Source: CAYFUR01 sp964346275
GTDB taxonomy: Bacteria; Sumerlaeota; Sumerlaeia; SLMS01
DNA length: 64,000 nt
Direction: 5' to 3'
Assembly: GCA_964346275.1 (NCBI GenBank)
Contig: CAYFUR010000001.1
Location: forward strand, 1 to 64,000
Shown here: piece by piece, positions 1-8,710 of the stretch
How positions within the stretch are numbered: position 1 is the first letter of the stretch
Layout: each line of letters starts with the position of its first letter
Position numbers and translations under genes: made by a program
Notes under the pieces: model-generated
What the model saw: the letters and a program-made list of their open reading frames with translations, nothing else
The model's database searches: none
What the model was told of the DNA's origin: nothing

Positions 1-906
1 GCGGTTGTCGCCTGTCAGGGTTCCCGTCACCGCGTGGCGCATGGTATCACCCATGTCTTCGGCGGGGGAGACGTTGGCACTCCAGCCGCCGTCGCCCGCC
101 ATACGGCCGGCGTATTCAAAGGCCCCCTTGGGGTATTCGAGATAGAGATTGAAGCCTGAGGGGCTCAGGCCCGTTTCGTTCTGATCGAGGCCCAGGTTAA
201 AGACAATGTTCTCACCGGCTGTATAGCTGGACTGGGGAGAATCCACTTCCAGGTAGAAGCGCGCGGGATCGGGGACCGCCGTGGCCGTTGGGGTGGCTGT
301 CGGGGTGGGCGTCGGGGTCGGGGTGGCCGTCGGATCAGGAGTCGGAGTCGGTGTGGAGCAGGGACCTGAAATGTTGCTCAGGCCGGCCGTGTTAAATTCT
401 GAGGCCAATTCGCCGGTGGCTGTCAGGATGGCTCCGGAATCGATGTCCGGGTTGTTTCCGAGAATCACGGAGTAATCGCAGGGAGCCTGGCTCACCTGGA
501 AAAGAAAGTCGGCAATTTCGATCGGTGCCTGATAACCCAGCGCATCGATTTCCGCGATGTTCAGATACGCCATTTCTTCTCCCGTGCCCGGTTCGACGAG
601 AGCGGCGTTCGGCGCGGCGTCTCTGAAATCGATTCCCTGGTACGCCAGGGAAGAGTCCGGCCAAGCGAGCCGTGCGTTATAGCCAAGGATGTCGTCTTCG
701 AGCCCTGAGAGGGTCAGCCGAACCCGGATTGTCTCACCAGGAAGCGTCGGATCTCCGGAAATCAATTCTGCTGTCATCTGAGGGGAAGACTGGGCAGTAG
801 ACGGAAGAGGCAGCAGGAGCGTCAGCAGAAGAGCAACGAAGCCAATCGCTGTGCTGAACAGCTTTTTATTACCTTTGGCGGGGAGATGAAGCATTTGAAA
901 CGCCAT
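1..906 (-). CDS. Secreted protein with two cohesin-like domains joined by a Pro/Thr linker (C-terminus beyond window)
   Basis: The reading frame is open from an ATG at 906-904 down to base 1, giving 302 codons without a stop, so the C-terminus lies outside the window. Residues 1-40 form a signal peptide: a basic start (KGNKK), a Leu-rich core and a PSTAQ cleavage region. Residues about 41-175 resemble a cohesin or related beta-sandwich, with PGETIRVRLTLSGL, then GYNARLAWPDSSL. A Pro/Thr linker follows. A second similar sandwich starts near residue 217 (YTAGENIVFNLGLDQN, GFNLYLEYP) and is cut by the window edge. Proteins of this design are usually surface-bound or secreted. The domain call is by pattern only, and the function is unknown. 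A second in-frame ATG four codons downstream is an alternative start. Confidence 0.75.
   Translation of the reverse strand, partial: MAFQMLHLPAKGNKKLFSTAIGFVALLLTLLLPLPSTAQSSPQMTAELISGDPTLPGETIRVRLTLSGLEDDILGYNARLAWPDSSLAYQGIDFRDAAPNAALVEPGTGEEMAYLNIAEIDALGYQAPIEIADFLFQVSQAPCDYSVILGNNPDIDSGAILTATGELASEFNTAGLSNISGPCSTPTPTPDPTATPTPTPTPTATPTATAVPDPARFYLEVDSPQSSYTAGENIVFNLGLDQNETGLSPSGFNLYLEYPKGAFEYAGRMAGDGGWSANVSPAEDMGDTMRHAVTGTLTGDNR
263..357 (-). repeat. Low-complexity Pro/Thr linker repeat
   Basis: Short GC-rich repeats of the type ggt-cgg-ggt encode about 30 residues of alternating Thr-Pro and Thr-Ala with a few Asp. It is a typical flexible linker between extracellular domains. Such repeats slip easily, so its length may vary between strains or assemblies. 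Confidence 0.85.
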
Positions 907-1431
907 GCTTTCTGAGTTGTATCGTCTTGGAAAGAGAATGAGAAGAGCCCTGTGCTTTTCGCCGGAATTTGTTTTCCACTTTTGAAACATCCAGATGGCG
1001 CTTCTAAATGATTCTACTTACATGCGAAGTCTAAGCCATCTCTGGATGAAGATTCTGGCCAGGGCGTCTCTGAGGGAGACAGATGAAACTTGAAGGCAAG
1101 TCATAGATGCGTAAAGTGTTTTGAATCAGCGTTTTGGTCGCATATGGATGGACGAGCTGAGATCCCCACGGATTCAGAAGAAATGCCCGGGGAAAGCGCT
1201 GGCGTAAATTAAATTTACAGAAGTGACACGATTTTAAGCAGAGGAGTCTCGATCAGAAAACAGGAAGGGTAATCAGTTTCATTTACGGAATGAAACGGAA
1301 TGGAATGCGAGGGGAAATCAGACCCCGGAATAATGACTCGCCGAATGAAATTCAAAATGAGAGGGTAAATTAGAGAGGGATTTGAGACTTTAAAATTAAA
1401 GACTTGGGTGATTCGGAAATCAAAAGAAAAA
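907..1431. other. AT-rich intergenic region, 525 bp, no gene seen
   Basis: No plausible coding frame is present, and the base composition is clearly more AT-rich than the flanks. Three inverted repeats are visible: ccagatggc at 991-999 facing gccatctctgg at 1036-1046 (a stem with a two-base bulge), a near-palindrome at 1204-1218 (gtaaattaaatttac), and a perfect 8-bp stem, gtttcatt/aatgaaac, at 1276-1296 with a 5-base loop. The region lies upstream of the secreted protein and downstream of the TPR gene. It probably holds the promoter of the former and the 3' end of the latter. No tRNA or known riboswitch was recognised. Confidence 0.6.
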
Positions 1432-2259
1432 TCATCGCTTGAACAGGCCGAAGACGCGTTTGAAAAACGGCCGGCGGTAGAGGGCGACTTCCATCTCCCT
1501 GGCGGGCTTGTAATCCGGCTTGAGTTGCAGGACGCGGTTGAGAGCGTCCTGGGCCCGGTCGATGTAGCTCATTCCCATGAGAACCCGGGCCATCTCGAAC
1601 CAGACGAAGTAATTCTTTGGATGAATCTCGGCGGCGCGGCGGAGGAAATCCTGGGCATTTGCCCACTGGCGTTTTCGGGAAAAGGCCAGTCCCGCCAGAA
1701 AAGGCACTCTCCAATCAGCATCTCCTGCTTCCTCGACGGCTTTTTCAAAACAGAAGAGAGCACTCCGGTCCTTGCTCTCCAGAAGCACTTCTCCCCGCGC
1801 AAGCCAGGTCCACTCGGTGGCGCCTTTGCTCATGGCATAGTCGCTGACGCCCAGGGCTCGCTTGATGTTGCCGGTCAGGGCGAGGACGCGGGCACGCTGG
1901 GAGAGGAGCGAGGAGTCCTCCGGGAATTGCTCGAGGGCTCTGTTGGACCAAAGCTCCGCTTCCTTGTATTGCTTCAGCTCGATGAGAGAGGAAATCTGCC
2001 CGATCCAGGGATAGACATGGTTGTTTTCCTGCTGGAGGGCGCGGCTGTAATGGCGGAGGGCATCGCGGAAGTTGCCCGTGAAAAACGCCTCGTCCGCCTG
2101 CTGGATAAAGGAAGGATACAGGTTGGGATCTTCAGTATCCGGGGTCTGGGCAGGCCTGTCCTCCCCTCGTGCCACCGTCCCGGCCGGAGGAGGGAACCCT
2201 TTCGCTTGTTTCTCCTTGGAATCTTTTCTCTCAAGCTTGGAGAACCGTCCCTCGCTCAT
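1432..2259 (-). CDS. Tetratricopeptide-repeat protein
   Basis: The product is 275 residues. A charged, Pro-rich N-terminus (residues 1-50) has no signal peptide and is followed by several TPR-like helical pairs. Examples are ADEAFFTGNFRDALRHYSRAL, IELKQYKEAELWSNRALEQFP, LALTGNIKRALGVSDYAM and IDRAQDALNRVLQLKPDY, which show the usual spaced small residues and the closing Pro. TPR arrays mediate protein-protein contacts, but the partner cannot be read from the sequence. The last 20 residues are basic and aromatic (RRPFFKRVFGLFKR) and could touch membrane or nucleic acid. It lies 42 bp downstream of the unknown gene at 2301-2789, so the two may be cotranscribed. Confidence 0.85.
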   Translation of the reverse strand: MSEGRFSKLERKDSKEKQAKGFPPPAGTVARGEDRPAQTPDTEDPNLYPSFIQQADEAFFTGNFRDALRHYSRALQQENNHVYPWIGQISSLIELKQYKEAELWSNRALEQFPEDSSLLSQRARVLALTGNIKRALGVSDYAMSKGATEWTWLARGEVLLESKDRSALFCFEKAVEEAGDADWRVPFLAGLAFSRKRQWANAQDFLRRAAEIHPKNYFVWFEMARVLMGMSYIDRAQDALNRVLQLKPDYKPAREMEVALYRRPFFKRVFGLFKR

Positions 2260-2300
2260 GGGCCTCTCGTGTCATCAGAATTCGGCTGCAGCTTGTTGGC

Positions 2301-2789
2301 TCAGGTCCAGCGGCGGATTGTCAGGCGGATTTCGCCATTTTCCTCGCGGACCTCCTCGGCGACTTCCGCGTTGAGACGCTCGATCTGTTCCACGGCGCGG
2401 TTTTGGGCAAACATTTGGGCGACTTCTTCCATGAATTCCTGTCCCTGGCGTTCGAGGAGTTTCGGATCAATGCCTTTGGGGCCGCTCACCTCGATGCGCA
2501 GCCGGTTGCGCTCGTCTTTGATGATGCCGAGCACGATGTCGTCCTTTTCCAGATAGATGCTCTCGGCGCGGGCGACTTCTTCTTCCACGGCTTCGAACAC
2601 GATTTCGTCGACGCGGAGGGTGACATTTGTTCGCTCCTCGATTTGCTGGCGGAGCTTCTTATTCAGTTGTCCCCCCTGGTTGCTTCCAGTCGTGGCGCGA
2701 TAACCAAGGGCGCCGGCCACCGACAGAATGGCTGGAACCAGGGCGGGAAAGCTTGTACCAACGATCGGGGTCAAGGCGATGATGAACAT
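2301..2789 (-). CDS. Conserved-looking hypothetical protein with coiled C-terminal half
   Basis: The product is 162 residues and was not recognised as a named family. The first 35 residues are hydrophobic with two prolines (MFIIALTPIVGTSFPALVPA) and may form one membrane segment or hairpin. The rest is acidic and alpha-helical, with a central stretch (NRLRIEVSGPKG) and a heptad-like C-terminus (VEQIERLNAEVAEEV). It ends close to the TPR gene and starts 98 bp after ilvD, on the same strand. A GGAGG lies about 13 bases before the ATG. The function is unknown. Confidence 0.7.
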   Translation of the reverse strand: MFIIALTPIVGTSFPALVPAILSVAGALGYRATTGSNQGGQLNKKLRQQIEERTNVTLRVDEIVFEAVEEEVARAESIYLEKDDIVLGIIKDERNRLRIEVSGPKGIDPKLLERQGQEFMEEVAQMFAQNRAVEQIERLNAEVAEEVREENGEIRLTIRRWT

Positions 2790-2887
2790 CTTCGGAGGGA
2801 GCCTCCCTTCCGTGGCAGTTGATCGGGAAGGACTCTAATCCTGGGAGCAGGGTTTCACAAGGAAAGACGTCCGGAGGCGCTTGGTGC

Positions 2888-4753
2888 TCAGGCCCGCAGG
2901 ACGGCACCCTGGGAGGCGTTTGTCACCAGTTTCTGGTATCGCCCGAGCCATCCGAAGTTCATCCGCGGCTCGCGCTGCGTCCATTCCGAACGGCGCTGTT
3001 CCATCTCTTTATCAGAAAGAGAGACATTCAACTTCCCTTTCAGAATGTCGATAGAGACCTGATCACCATCCTTCAGCAGTCCGATTGGCCCGCCCTCGGC
3101 CGCTTCCGGCGAGACGTGGCCGATGCAGGCGCCCCGCGTTCCGCCGCTGAAACGGCCATCGGTGATCAGGGCGACTTTGTCACCAAGTCCCTGCCCCATG
3201 ATATACGATGTCGGGGCGAGCATTTCCTGCATGCCGGGCCCACCGCGAGGGCCTTCATAGCGGATCACGACGACATGACCGGCGCGGACTTTTCCCGCAA
3301 GGATCCCCTCACAAGCGTCTTCCTGGGACTCGAAAACGATTGCTTCGCCTTCGAATTCCATCATCCCGGGATGCACCCCGGCCGTTTTGACCACACAGCC
3401 CTCGGGCGCCACGTTCCCGAAAAGGATCGAGAGGCCGCCGGTCTGGCTGTATTCCTTGCCAGCGGGGCGAATGCAATCCCATGGGTCAAAATTCAGGTCC
3501 ATCCCGGCATAGGGATCTTCGGCGGTGGCGGGAGGATCAAAAACGGCAGTGGAGCCGTCGTTTTTTCCGTGGACCATCCGGTAGGTCGCTTTGCCGGCGC
3601 CTTGACCTCCGGCGCGCACGATCCGATGAGCCTCGGGGAGGGCGCTTTCCCCGCGGATATCGTATTCGGAAATGTTCTGGCCGAGCGTCTTGCCGGTCAC
3701 CGTGGCGCAATTCAGTTGAAGCAGTTCGGGGCGCGACCGCGTGACTTCTCCGAGAATGGTGTGGATTCCCCCGGCAAGGTGGACGTCCTGGACGTGATAC
3801 TGGGAAGAAGGCGAGACCTTGGAGATGTTGGGTGTCAGGTTGGAGAGATCGTTCACCCGCGCAATGTCGTATTCGACTCCAGCTTCGCGGGCGATGGCGA
3901 GCGTGTGGAGGAGTGTATTCGTCGAACCGCCCATGGCCATATCCAGCACCATGGCATTATCGAAGGCTTCCCGCGTGCAGATCTCCCGTGGCAGGAGGCC
4001 GTGTCCTTCGCCCTTATCATCGAATTCGCGAGCCATGGCGACGATGCGCTGGGCGGCACGGCGCCAGAGGTTCTGGCGCTCTTCGCTGGTGGCCAGGATC
4101 GTCCCATTGCCGGGCAGCGCCACGCCGAGGGCCTCGGCGAGGCAATTCATTGAGTTGGCGGTGAACATGCCCGAGCAGGATCCGCAGGTGGGACAGCCAA
4201 AGTCTTCACGCAGCTTCAATTCTTCTTCGTCGATCTGCCCCGACTTGTAGGCACCAACGCCTTCGAAGACGCTGATCAGGTCCATGGTGCGGCCGTCGGG
4301 GGTGACACCGGCTTCCATCGGCCCGCCGGAGGTAAAGATGGTGGGGATATTGCAGCGCATGGCGGCCATCATCATGCCGGGAACGATCTTGTCGCAGTTG
4401 GGGATACAGATCATTGCGTCGAACTGGTGGGCGCTGATCATCGTCTCAACGGAATCGGCGATCAACTCGCGCGAGGGGAGAGAATACTTCATTCCCGTGT
4501 GGCCCATGGCGATGCCATCGTCGACCCCGATGGTGTTGAAGACAAAGGGAACCCCTCCGGCCTCGCGGACGCATTGCTTGATGAACTGGCCGACCTCGTC
4601 GAGGTGGGTATGGCCCGGGATGATGTCGACGTGGGAGTTGCAAATGGCGATGAATGGCTTGTCCATATCACCGTCGGTAAAGTTTCCCGTGGCCTTGAGA
4701 AGCGAGCGGTGGGGCGCGCGCTCGAATCCCTTTTTGACGATATCACTGCGCAA
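2888..4753 (-). CDS. ilvD: Dihydroxy-acid dehydratase, long (E. coli-type) form
   Basis: The enzyme dehydrates 2,3-dihydroxy-3-methyl acids to 2-oxo acids, the third common step of valine and isoleucine synthesis. The 621-residue product has the family's iron-sulfur cysteines in PNCDK and CPTCGSCSGMFTANSM, plus GGSTNT, YEGPRGGPGMQEM and DGRFSGGTRG. It also has the extra segment before the swivel domain (WDCIRP...YSQTGGLSILFGN) that marks the ~616-residue E. coli class. I chose a TTG start at 4753-4751: the product then begins MRSDIVKKGFERAPHRS as in homologues, and AAAGGAGG lies 8 bases upstream. The frame stays open for 73 more codons upstream, so an automatic ATG choice would give a spurious extension. 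A second, different ilvD lies at 26964-28685. Confidence 0.95.
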   Translation of the reverse strand: MRSDIVKKGFERAPHRSLLKATGNFTDGDMDKPFIAICNSHVDIIPGHTHLDEVGQFIKQCVREAGGVPFVFNTIGVDDGIAMGHTGMKYSLPSRELIADSVETMISAHQFDAMICIPNCDKIVPGMMMAAMRCNIPTIFTSGGPMEAGVTPDGRTMDLISVFEGVGAYKSGQIDEEELKLREDFGCPTCGSCSGMFTANSMNCLAEALGVALPGNGTILATSEERQNLWRRAAQRIVAMAREFDDKGEGHGLLPREICTREAFDNAMVLDMAMGGSTNTLLHTLAIAREAGVEYDIARVNDLSNLTPNISKVSPSSQYHVQDVHLAGGIHTILGEVTRSRPELLQLNCATVTGKTLGQNISEYDIRGESALPEAHRIVRAGGQGAGKATYRMVHGKNDGSTAVFDPPATAEDPYAGMDLNFDPWDCIRPAGKEYSQTGGLSILFGNVAPEGCVVKTAGVHPGMMEFEGEAIVFESQEDACEGILAGKVRAGHVVVIRYEGPRGGPGMQEMLAPTSYIMGQGLGDKVALITDGRFSGGTRGACIGHVSPEAAEGGPIGLLKDGDQVSIDILKGKLNVSLSDKEMEQRRSEWTQREPRMNFGWLGRYQKLVTNASQGAVLRA

Positions 4754-4928
4754 TGGCCTGGCCTCCTTTGGCAAAACCCCGGCTTTCAAACCATGGGGAA
4801 CGAAGATTAGAAACTCTTGCGCGGCAGAGTCAAACCCCATCGCTTCTCGCCGGCGGGGCCTTTCCGTATTGCCCGCCCGTGGCGATATGATATGGAGACG
4901 GGAATTCGCGCCCGGGAGGCTTCTTTTC

Positions 4929-5792
4929 ATGCGGCATCTGGTTTTTGGTTTTTTCACCTTTTTCCTTCTCACGGGGTGCGGTCACGTCTCTCCCCAAACG
5001 GGGCAGGATGTGGAAATCACGGCGATGACCTATAATATTCGAATCGGAGCGGGACCCGGCGAATCCCTTCGCGGAGACGATTTGCGCGCCAATATGGAGG
5101 ACATTGCGGCTTACCTCCAGGAAAGCGATGCGGATGTGATCCTGTTGCAGGAAGTGGACAGGAACGCCGAGCGCTCGGCCATGATGGACCAGGCCCAGTA
5201 TCTCGCGGATGCCCTGGATTTTGACTCTGCTTTTGCCCCCGCTCTCGAGCACGCAGCGGGGGAGTACGGCATCGCTCTTCTAAGCCGCTGGCCAATAATC
5301 GGAACGAAAACGCGGGAGCTTTTTCAGCCGGACTACTCGGAATCGAACCCCGGCTTCCCTTCCTGGTATAGCGAGCAACGCGTCGCCTTGTCCGCACGTG
5401 TGGCGACCCCATGGGGCGCACTCGCCGTGATGAATACGCACTTGGGGGTCACCCAGGATCAGCGGGAGGTTCAGCTCCGGGAAGTGGCCGGCCTTATTGA
5501 TGACGTGCCAGAGTCTCTTCCGCTCATTTTCGGCGGCGACCTGAACGCCGAGCCCGATGCGTCCGCGCTGGAACCCGTGCGGCAACGTCTAGACAGTGTC
5601 TATCAATTGTCACCTCAAGTCCTCCCGGTTTCCCAGCGATTGACCTATCCCGCGCTTGAGCCGGAGCGCCTGATCGATTACCTGTTTGTGCGGCGGCCGG
5701 GCATCGAGGTTCTCGACACCTCCGTGGATGATGTGGCTCTCTCGGATCACCTCCCCGTGGTTGCTCACCTGCAGATCGATTTTCAGCGATAA
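4929..5792 (+). CDS. Lipoprotein of the endonuclease/exonuclease/phosphatase fold
   Basis: The product is 287 residues. It starts with a short signal sequence ending in a lipobox (FFLLTGC), so it is probably a lipid-anchored envelope protein. The mature part has the fold's landmarks: MTYNIRIG, LLQEVDRNAE (metal-binding Glu), MNTHLG, GGDLNAEPD and a terminal SDHLPVVA (catalytic Asp-His). Family members cleave phosphodiesters of nucleic acids, phosphoinositides or sphingolipids; the substrate here is unknown. The ATG at 4929 is preceded by GGGAGG at good spacing. The frame is open far upstream across antisense ilvD, but that extension is a shadow. The methyltransferase gene follows 29 bp later. 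Confidence 0.85.
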   Translation: MRHLVFGFFTFFLLTGCGHVSPQTGQDVEITAMTYNIRIGAGPGESLRGDDLRANMEDIAAYLQESDADVILLQEVDRNAERSAMMDQAQYLADALDFDSAFAPALEHAAGEYGIALLSRWPIIGTKTRELFQPDYSESNPGFPSWYSEQRVALSARVATPWGALAVMNTHLGVTQDQREVQLREVAGLIDDVPESLPLIFGGDLNAEPDASALEPVRQRLDSVYQLSPQVLPVSQRLTYPALEPERLIDYLFVRRPGIEVLDTSVDDVALSDHLPVVAHLQIDFQR

Positions 5793-5821
5793 ATTGCTCA
5801 ACAGATAAGGACAGCTGGCTT

Positions 5822-7027
5822 TTGTTTCCATCCCTCCTTCGTATAATCTGCTGCCCTTCCTGCGGTTCGTCCGGCCGCCTGAGAATCGAGCACACCCTGT
5901 CCGAATCGGAGACGGGAGAACTCCTGGACGGGATTCTTCGCTGTGACAAATGCAGCCGCTGGTATCGCGTGGAAGAAGGAATTCCGGATCTTGTCAGGGA
6001 TGCGCTGCGTGAAGTCGCGGACGAACGAGCCTTTCTTCGGCGATACGAGGAGCAAATCCCGGCCGCGATTCTGGAAGAAGGATCTCCCGTTTCTCTTTCC
6101 AGCGAACCGCCGGAGCCATCGGCCCAGGACCAGAAGATCCTTGAGGAGGGGCGTTACTGGGGGCGCTTCATGCGCCACTTCTGGGATGTGGGCGACCGGT
6201 CGATCTTCGACATGCGGATCAAAGGCACGCACCCGCCCTTTTATCCAAAGGGAGTGCTGGAACCGGACGACCGCGACGAGCGGCGTTCCTGGGGGATTTA
6301 TCCCCGGTATACCGGAGAATTGCTTTTTTCCCGCCTTTCGGAAATGAAGGGGCGGCGGGCGATCGATGTCGGCTGCGGGGGAGGGCAATTTGGCCTGGAG
6401 GCGGCGCGGCAGGGGCTGGACGTCGCGGGTTTCGATCCGAGTTTCGAAGAGGTCCGCCTGGCGCGCCTCCATGCGCGGGAGGAGGGAGTGCATAGCGTCG
6501 AGTATATACGTGGCGAGCCCGCCCACCCTCCGTTTCAGCCGAAGACATTCGGTGTCTTCATGGCCAAGGATTCGCTCCACCACGTGCCGGAGCTTCCGCG
6601 AGTGATCTCCAGCTTGCTGCCCCTTCTGACCGCTGATGCGTATGCTATTGTCCACGAGCATGTCGCTCGCGCGGAGAGAAAAGAACGCTTCATGAACCGC
6701 ATCGCCCCGCGTCTCGTGGAAAAGATTCGGCGGCGTTATCCAACGGTGGATGTTCCGCTGGAGTTTCAGAGCGAATCCGCTAACGAAGATACGGGTTCGG
6801 CGTCTATACGCCAGATTCTCTATCATCATTTTGAGCCGCTCGCCCAATGCGAGGATCTCTTTCTCGCGGATGAGCTCGAACTTCTTTTCTACTTTGCATA
6901 CGGCAAGCGGCGCTGGGTCGCGAAAACGATTCATTTCGCTGGCACGTTGATCGAGCGTTTTTTCCTTCTGCGCGGCGATCACCAGCACCTGAGCTATGTG
7001 GGCAGGCGCCGCCAGCGAGCCAACTGA
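5822..7027 (+). CDS. SAM-dependent methyltransferase with N-terminal Trm112-like zinc ribbon
   Basis: The product is 401 residues. Residues 8-60 hold a Trm112-like zinc ribbon: CCPSCGSSG, then CDKCSRWY and EGIPDLV. Residues about 170-290 form a class I methyltransferase, with motif I AIDVGCGGGQFG and the acidic end of strand 2 at VAGFDPS. The acceptor substrate cannot be told. The start is TTG at 5822: no ATG gives the whole zinc ribbon, and AAGGA lies about 10 bases upstream. The stop overlaps the start of the ABC permease gene (TGATG), which suggests translational coupling. Confidence 0.85.
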   Translation: MFPSLLRIICCPSCGSSGRLRIEHTLSESETGELLDGILRCDKCSRWYRVEEGIPDLVRDALREVADERAFLRRYEEQIPAAILEEGSPVSLSSEPPEPSAQDQKILEEGRYWGRFMRHFWDVGDRSIFDMRIKGTHPPFYPKGVLEPDDRDERRSWGIYPRYTGELLFSRLSEMKGRRAIDVGCGGGQFGLEAARQGLDVAGFDPSFEEVRLARLHAREEGVHSVEYIRGEPAHPPFQPKTFGVFMAKDSLHHVPELPRVISSLLPLLTADAYAIVHEHVARAERKERFMNRIAPRLVEKIRRRYPTVDVPLEFQSESANEDTGSASIRQILYHHFEPLAQCEDLFLADELELLFYFAYGKRRWVAKTIHFAGTLIERFFLLRGDHQHLSYVGRRRQRAN

Positions 7028-8694
7028 TGCCTGCCCGCCCTCTGGCCATTCTGTTGCCCGGGCTCTGGGCCTTCCTGCTGGCGAGCCTTTTCGCGGCCCT
7101 GATTTTTTCCCCCAGCGGCCTTTCCGGCGCCGCGGAAAGCGGCGGGTTTGATACCGGCCACCTCCTCCGACTGACCGCAAACAGCGTTTTTGCCGCCTTG
7201 CTCGCCGCTTTGATTGGGACGGCGTGGATGCTGATTCCGGCGCTTGTGGCGGCCCGGCTTGAAAGCGGATGGCGGCGCGGCCTTCTTGTCGCCCTCGCCG
7301 TCTTGCCTCTGTTTATTTCTCCCACGGTGATTGCCGTCGCTGGTATTCGGCTCTTCGGCCCGCAGGGCAGCTTGTCGCAAATGATTGCGGCCGCCTTGGA
7401 TTGGTTCGGACTTGTTTCGGAAGAGAAAGGGGCAACCGGCCTGGGAAAGCTGTATTCTCTTCCCGGAACGGGGCTCCTGTTCGCCTGGTCCTTTGCGTCC
7501 GTCGCCTTCCTGGCACTGATGGCCGTGCTGGCGAAAGCCCGCCCCGAGGTTGAGGAAGCGGGCCGGCTCGAGACCTCTCCCGCGCGTGTTCTTCTTCGCC
7601 TCGTTTTACCCATGGCCGTGCCGGGATTTGTGATGGGCGGGATTCTGGTGTTTCTTCTGGCGATGACCGAGTTCGGAATCCCCGAAGCCCTGCGGTCCCA
7701 GCCCCTCCTTGTCAGCAATGTCTATACGCAGTTCGGTGTCTATTACGACGGAGCCGCCGCGGCGCAGGCCTCTTTTCTGATTGTTCTTTTGTCTCTGCCA
7801 ATCGCCATCTATGTTCTCAATCGCCTTTGGCCACAGGAGCAGGGAAACGGGGCTCCAGCGGCTGAAGTGCCTCCGCCACCTGTCCGAAGTCCCGGCCTCT
7901 CCTTGATTCGCCTGGCGGGGTGGAGCCTTGGCGGCCTTCCCGCGGCGGCGCTTCTGGGGGTTTTGCTTGTCACGACGCGCGGCCCCGGCGGCTTTTTCTC
8001 CGTCATTGTGGAAACATGGGATCTCTCTCGCGAGGAGTTCTTCTTTTCTCTGATGGTGTCCGCAATCGCGGCTGCCCTGTGTGCCGTTGCCGGGGTTCTT
8101 GCGGGGCTTTCCCTGGCATCGCTTCGAAAGCCGGCCATCCCCCGCCTTGTTCTGCTGTCCGGGCTTGTCCTGCCCGGCCCCGTTATCGGAATCGGTTTGA
8201 AGGTCCTTTTGCTTCTTCCACCCGGGAGCTTGCCTTTCTCCCTGGACGATGGACTCGCGCGGCTCGACAGCACTCTGGTTCCACTGGTGCTGGCTTACTT
8301 GATTCGTTTCACACCTCTCGTCGCGCTGCTTTGTGAATACCTTCTACGGGATGCGCCCCGGGAACTCGCGGAAGCCACGCGGCTTGAGAGCAACCGGTGG
8401 TTCGACCACCTGCGCGTTTGGGGATGGGCGTCAATCTGGCCGGGAGTTGTGGCCGGAGGCCTCGCGGGTTTCGCACTCATCATGGGCGAAGCGGGTGCGG
8501 CGGTGTTGGTGATTCCCCCCGGGCCGACAACGCTTTCCGTGCGTCTGATGACGCTCATGCATTATGCTCCAACCTCCCAGGTCAGCGCGCTGTCCCTGTT
8601 GATCGTTTTGCCGGCGTTGCTGGTGTTTCCCTTGATCCTGGTTGGGGGATCGTATTTCACTCGGTTGAGATCGCGTTACGCTTCGCAACTTTGA
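7027..8694 (+). CDS. ABC transporter permease, fused two-domain, iron/FbpB-like
   Basis: The product is 555 residues, with two homologous halves of about six membrane helices each. Each half carries an EAA-type coupling loop that contacts the ATPase: EEAGRLETSPARVLLRLVLP in the first and AEATRLESNRWFDHLRVWG in the second. This double permease form is typical of Fe(III) (FbpB), thiamine and related binding-protein-dependent importers, and LLAMTEFGIPEALR favours the iron group. No substrate-binding protein or ATPase is adjacent. The only ABC ATPase in the window is 11 kb away and looks sugar-type. The gene overlaps the upstream methyltransferase by one base. Confidence 0.85.
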   Translation: MPARPLAILLPGLWAFLLASLFAALIFSPSGLSGAAESGGFDTGHLLRLTANSVFAALLAALIGTAWMLIPALVAARLESGWRRGLLVALAVLPLFISPTVIAVAGIRLFGPQGSLSQMIAAALDWFGLVSEEKGATGLGKLYSLPGTGLLFAWSFASVAFLALMAVLAKARPEVEEAGRLETSPARVLLRLVLPMAVPGFVMGGILVFLLAMTEFGIPEALRSQPLLVSNVYTQFGVYYDGAAAAQASFLIVLLSLPIAIYVLNRLWPQEQGNGAPAAEVPPPPVRSPGLSLIRLAGWSLGGLPAAALLGVLLVTTRGPGGFFSVIVETWDLSREEFFFSLMVSAIAAALCAVAGVLAGLSLASLRKPAIPRLVLLSGLVLPGPVIGIGLKVLLLLPPGSLPFSLDDGLARLDSTLVPLVLAYLIRFTPLVALLCEYLLRDAPRELAEATRLESNRWFDHLRVWGWASIWPGVVAGGLAGFALIMGEAGAAVLVIPPGPTTLSVRLMTLMHYAPTSQVSALSLLIVLPALLVFPLILVGGSYFTRLRSRYASQL

Positions 8695-8710
8695 GGGGAG
8701 AAAACGGGGC

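Noticed and set aside
281..475. Val/Gly-repeat plus-strand frame at the window start
   Set aside because: It is the antisense of the Pro/Thr linker of the secreted protein.
2819..4153. 444-residue plus-strand frame antisense to ilvD
   Set aside because: Shadow of the ilvD codons; no family motif.
4754..4972. N-terminal extension of ilvD to an upstream ATG
   Set aside because: The extra 73 residues are unlike any homologue, while TTG 4753 has AAAGGAGG at ideal spacing.
5798..7180. 460-residue minus-strand frame antisense to the methyltransferase and permease start
   Set aside because: The sense frame has SAM-binding and zinc motifs; the antisense has none.
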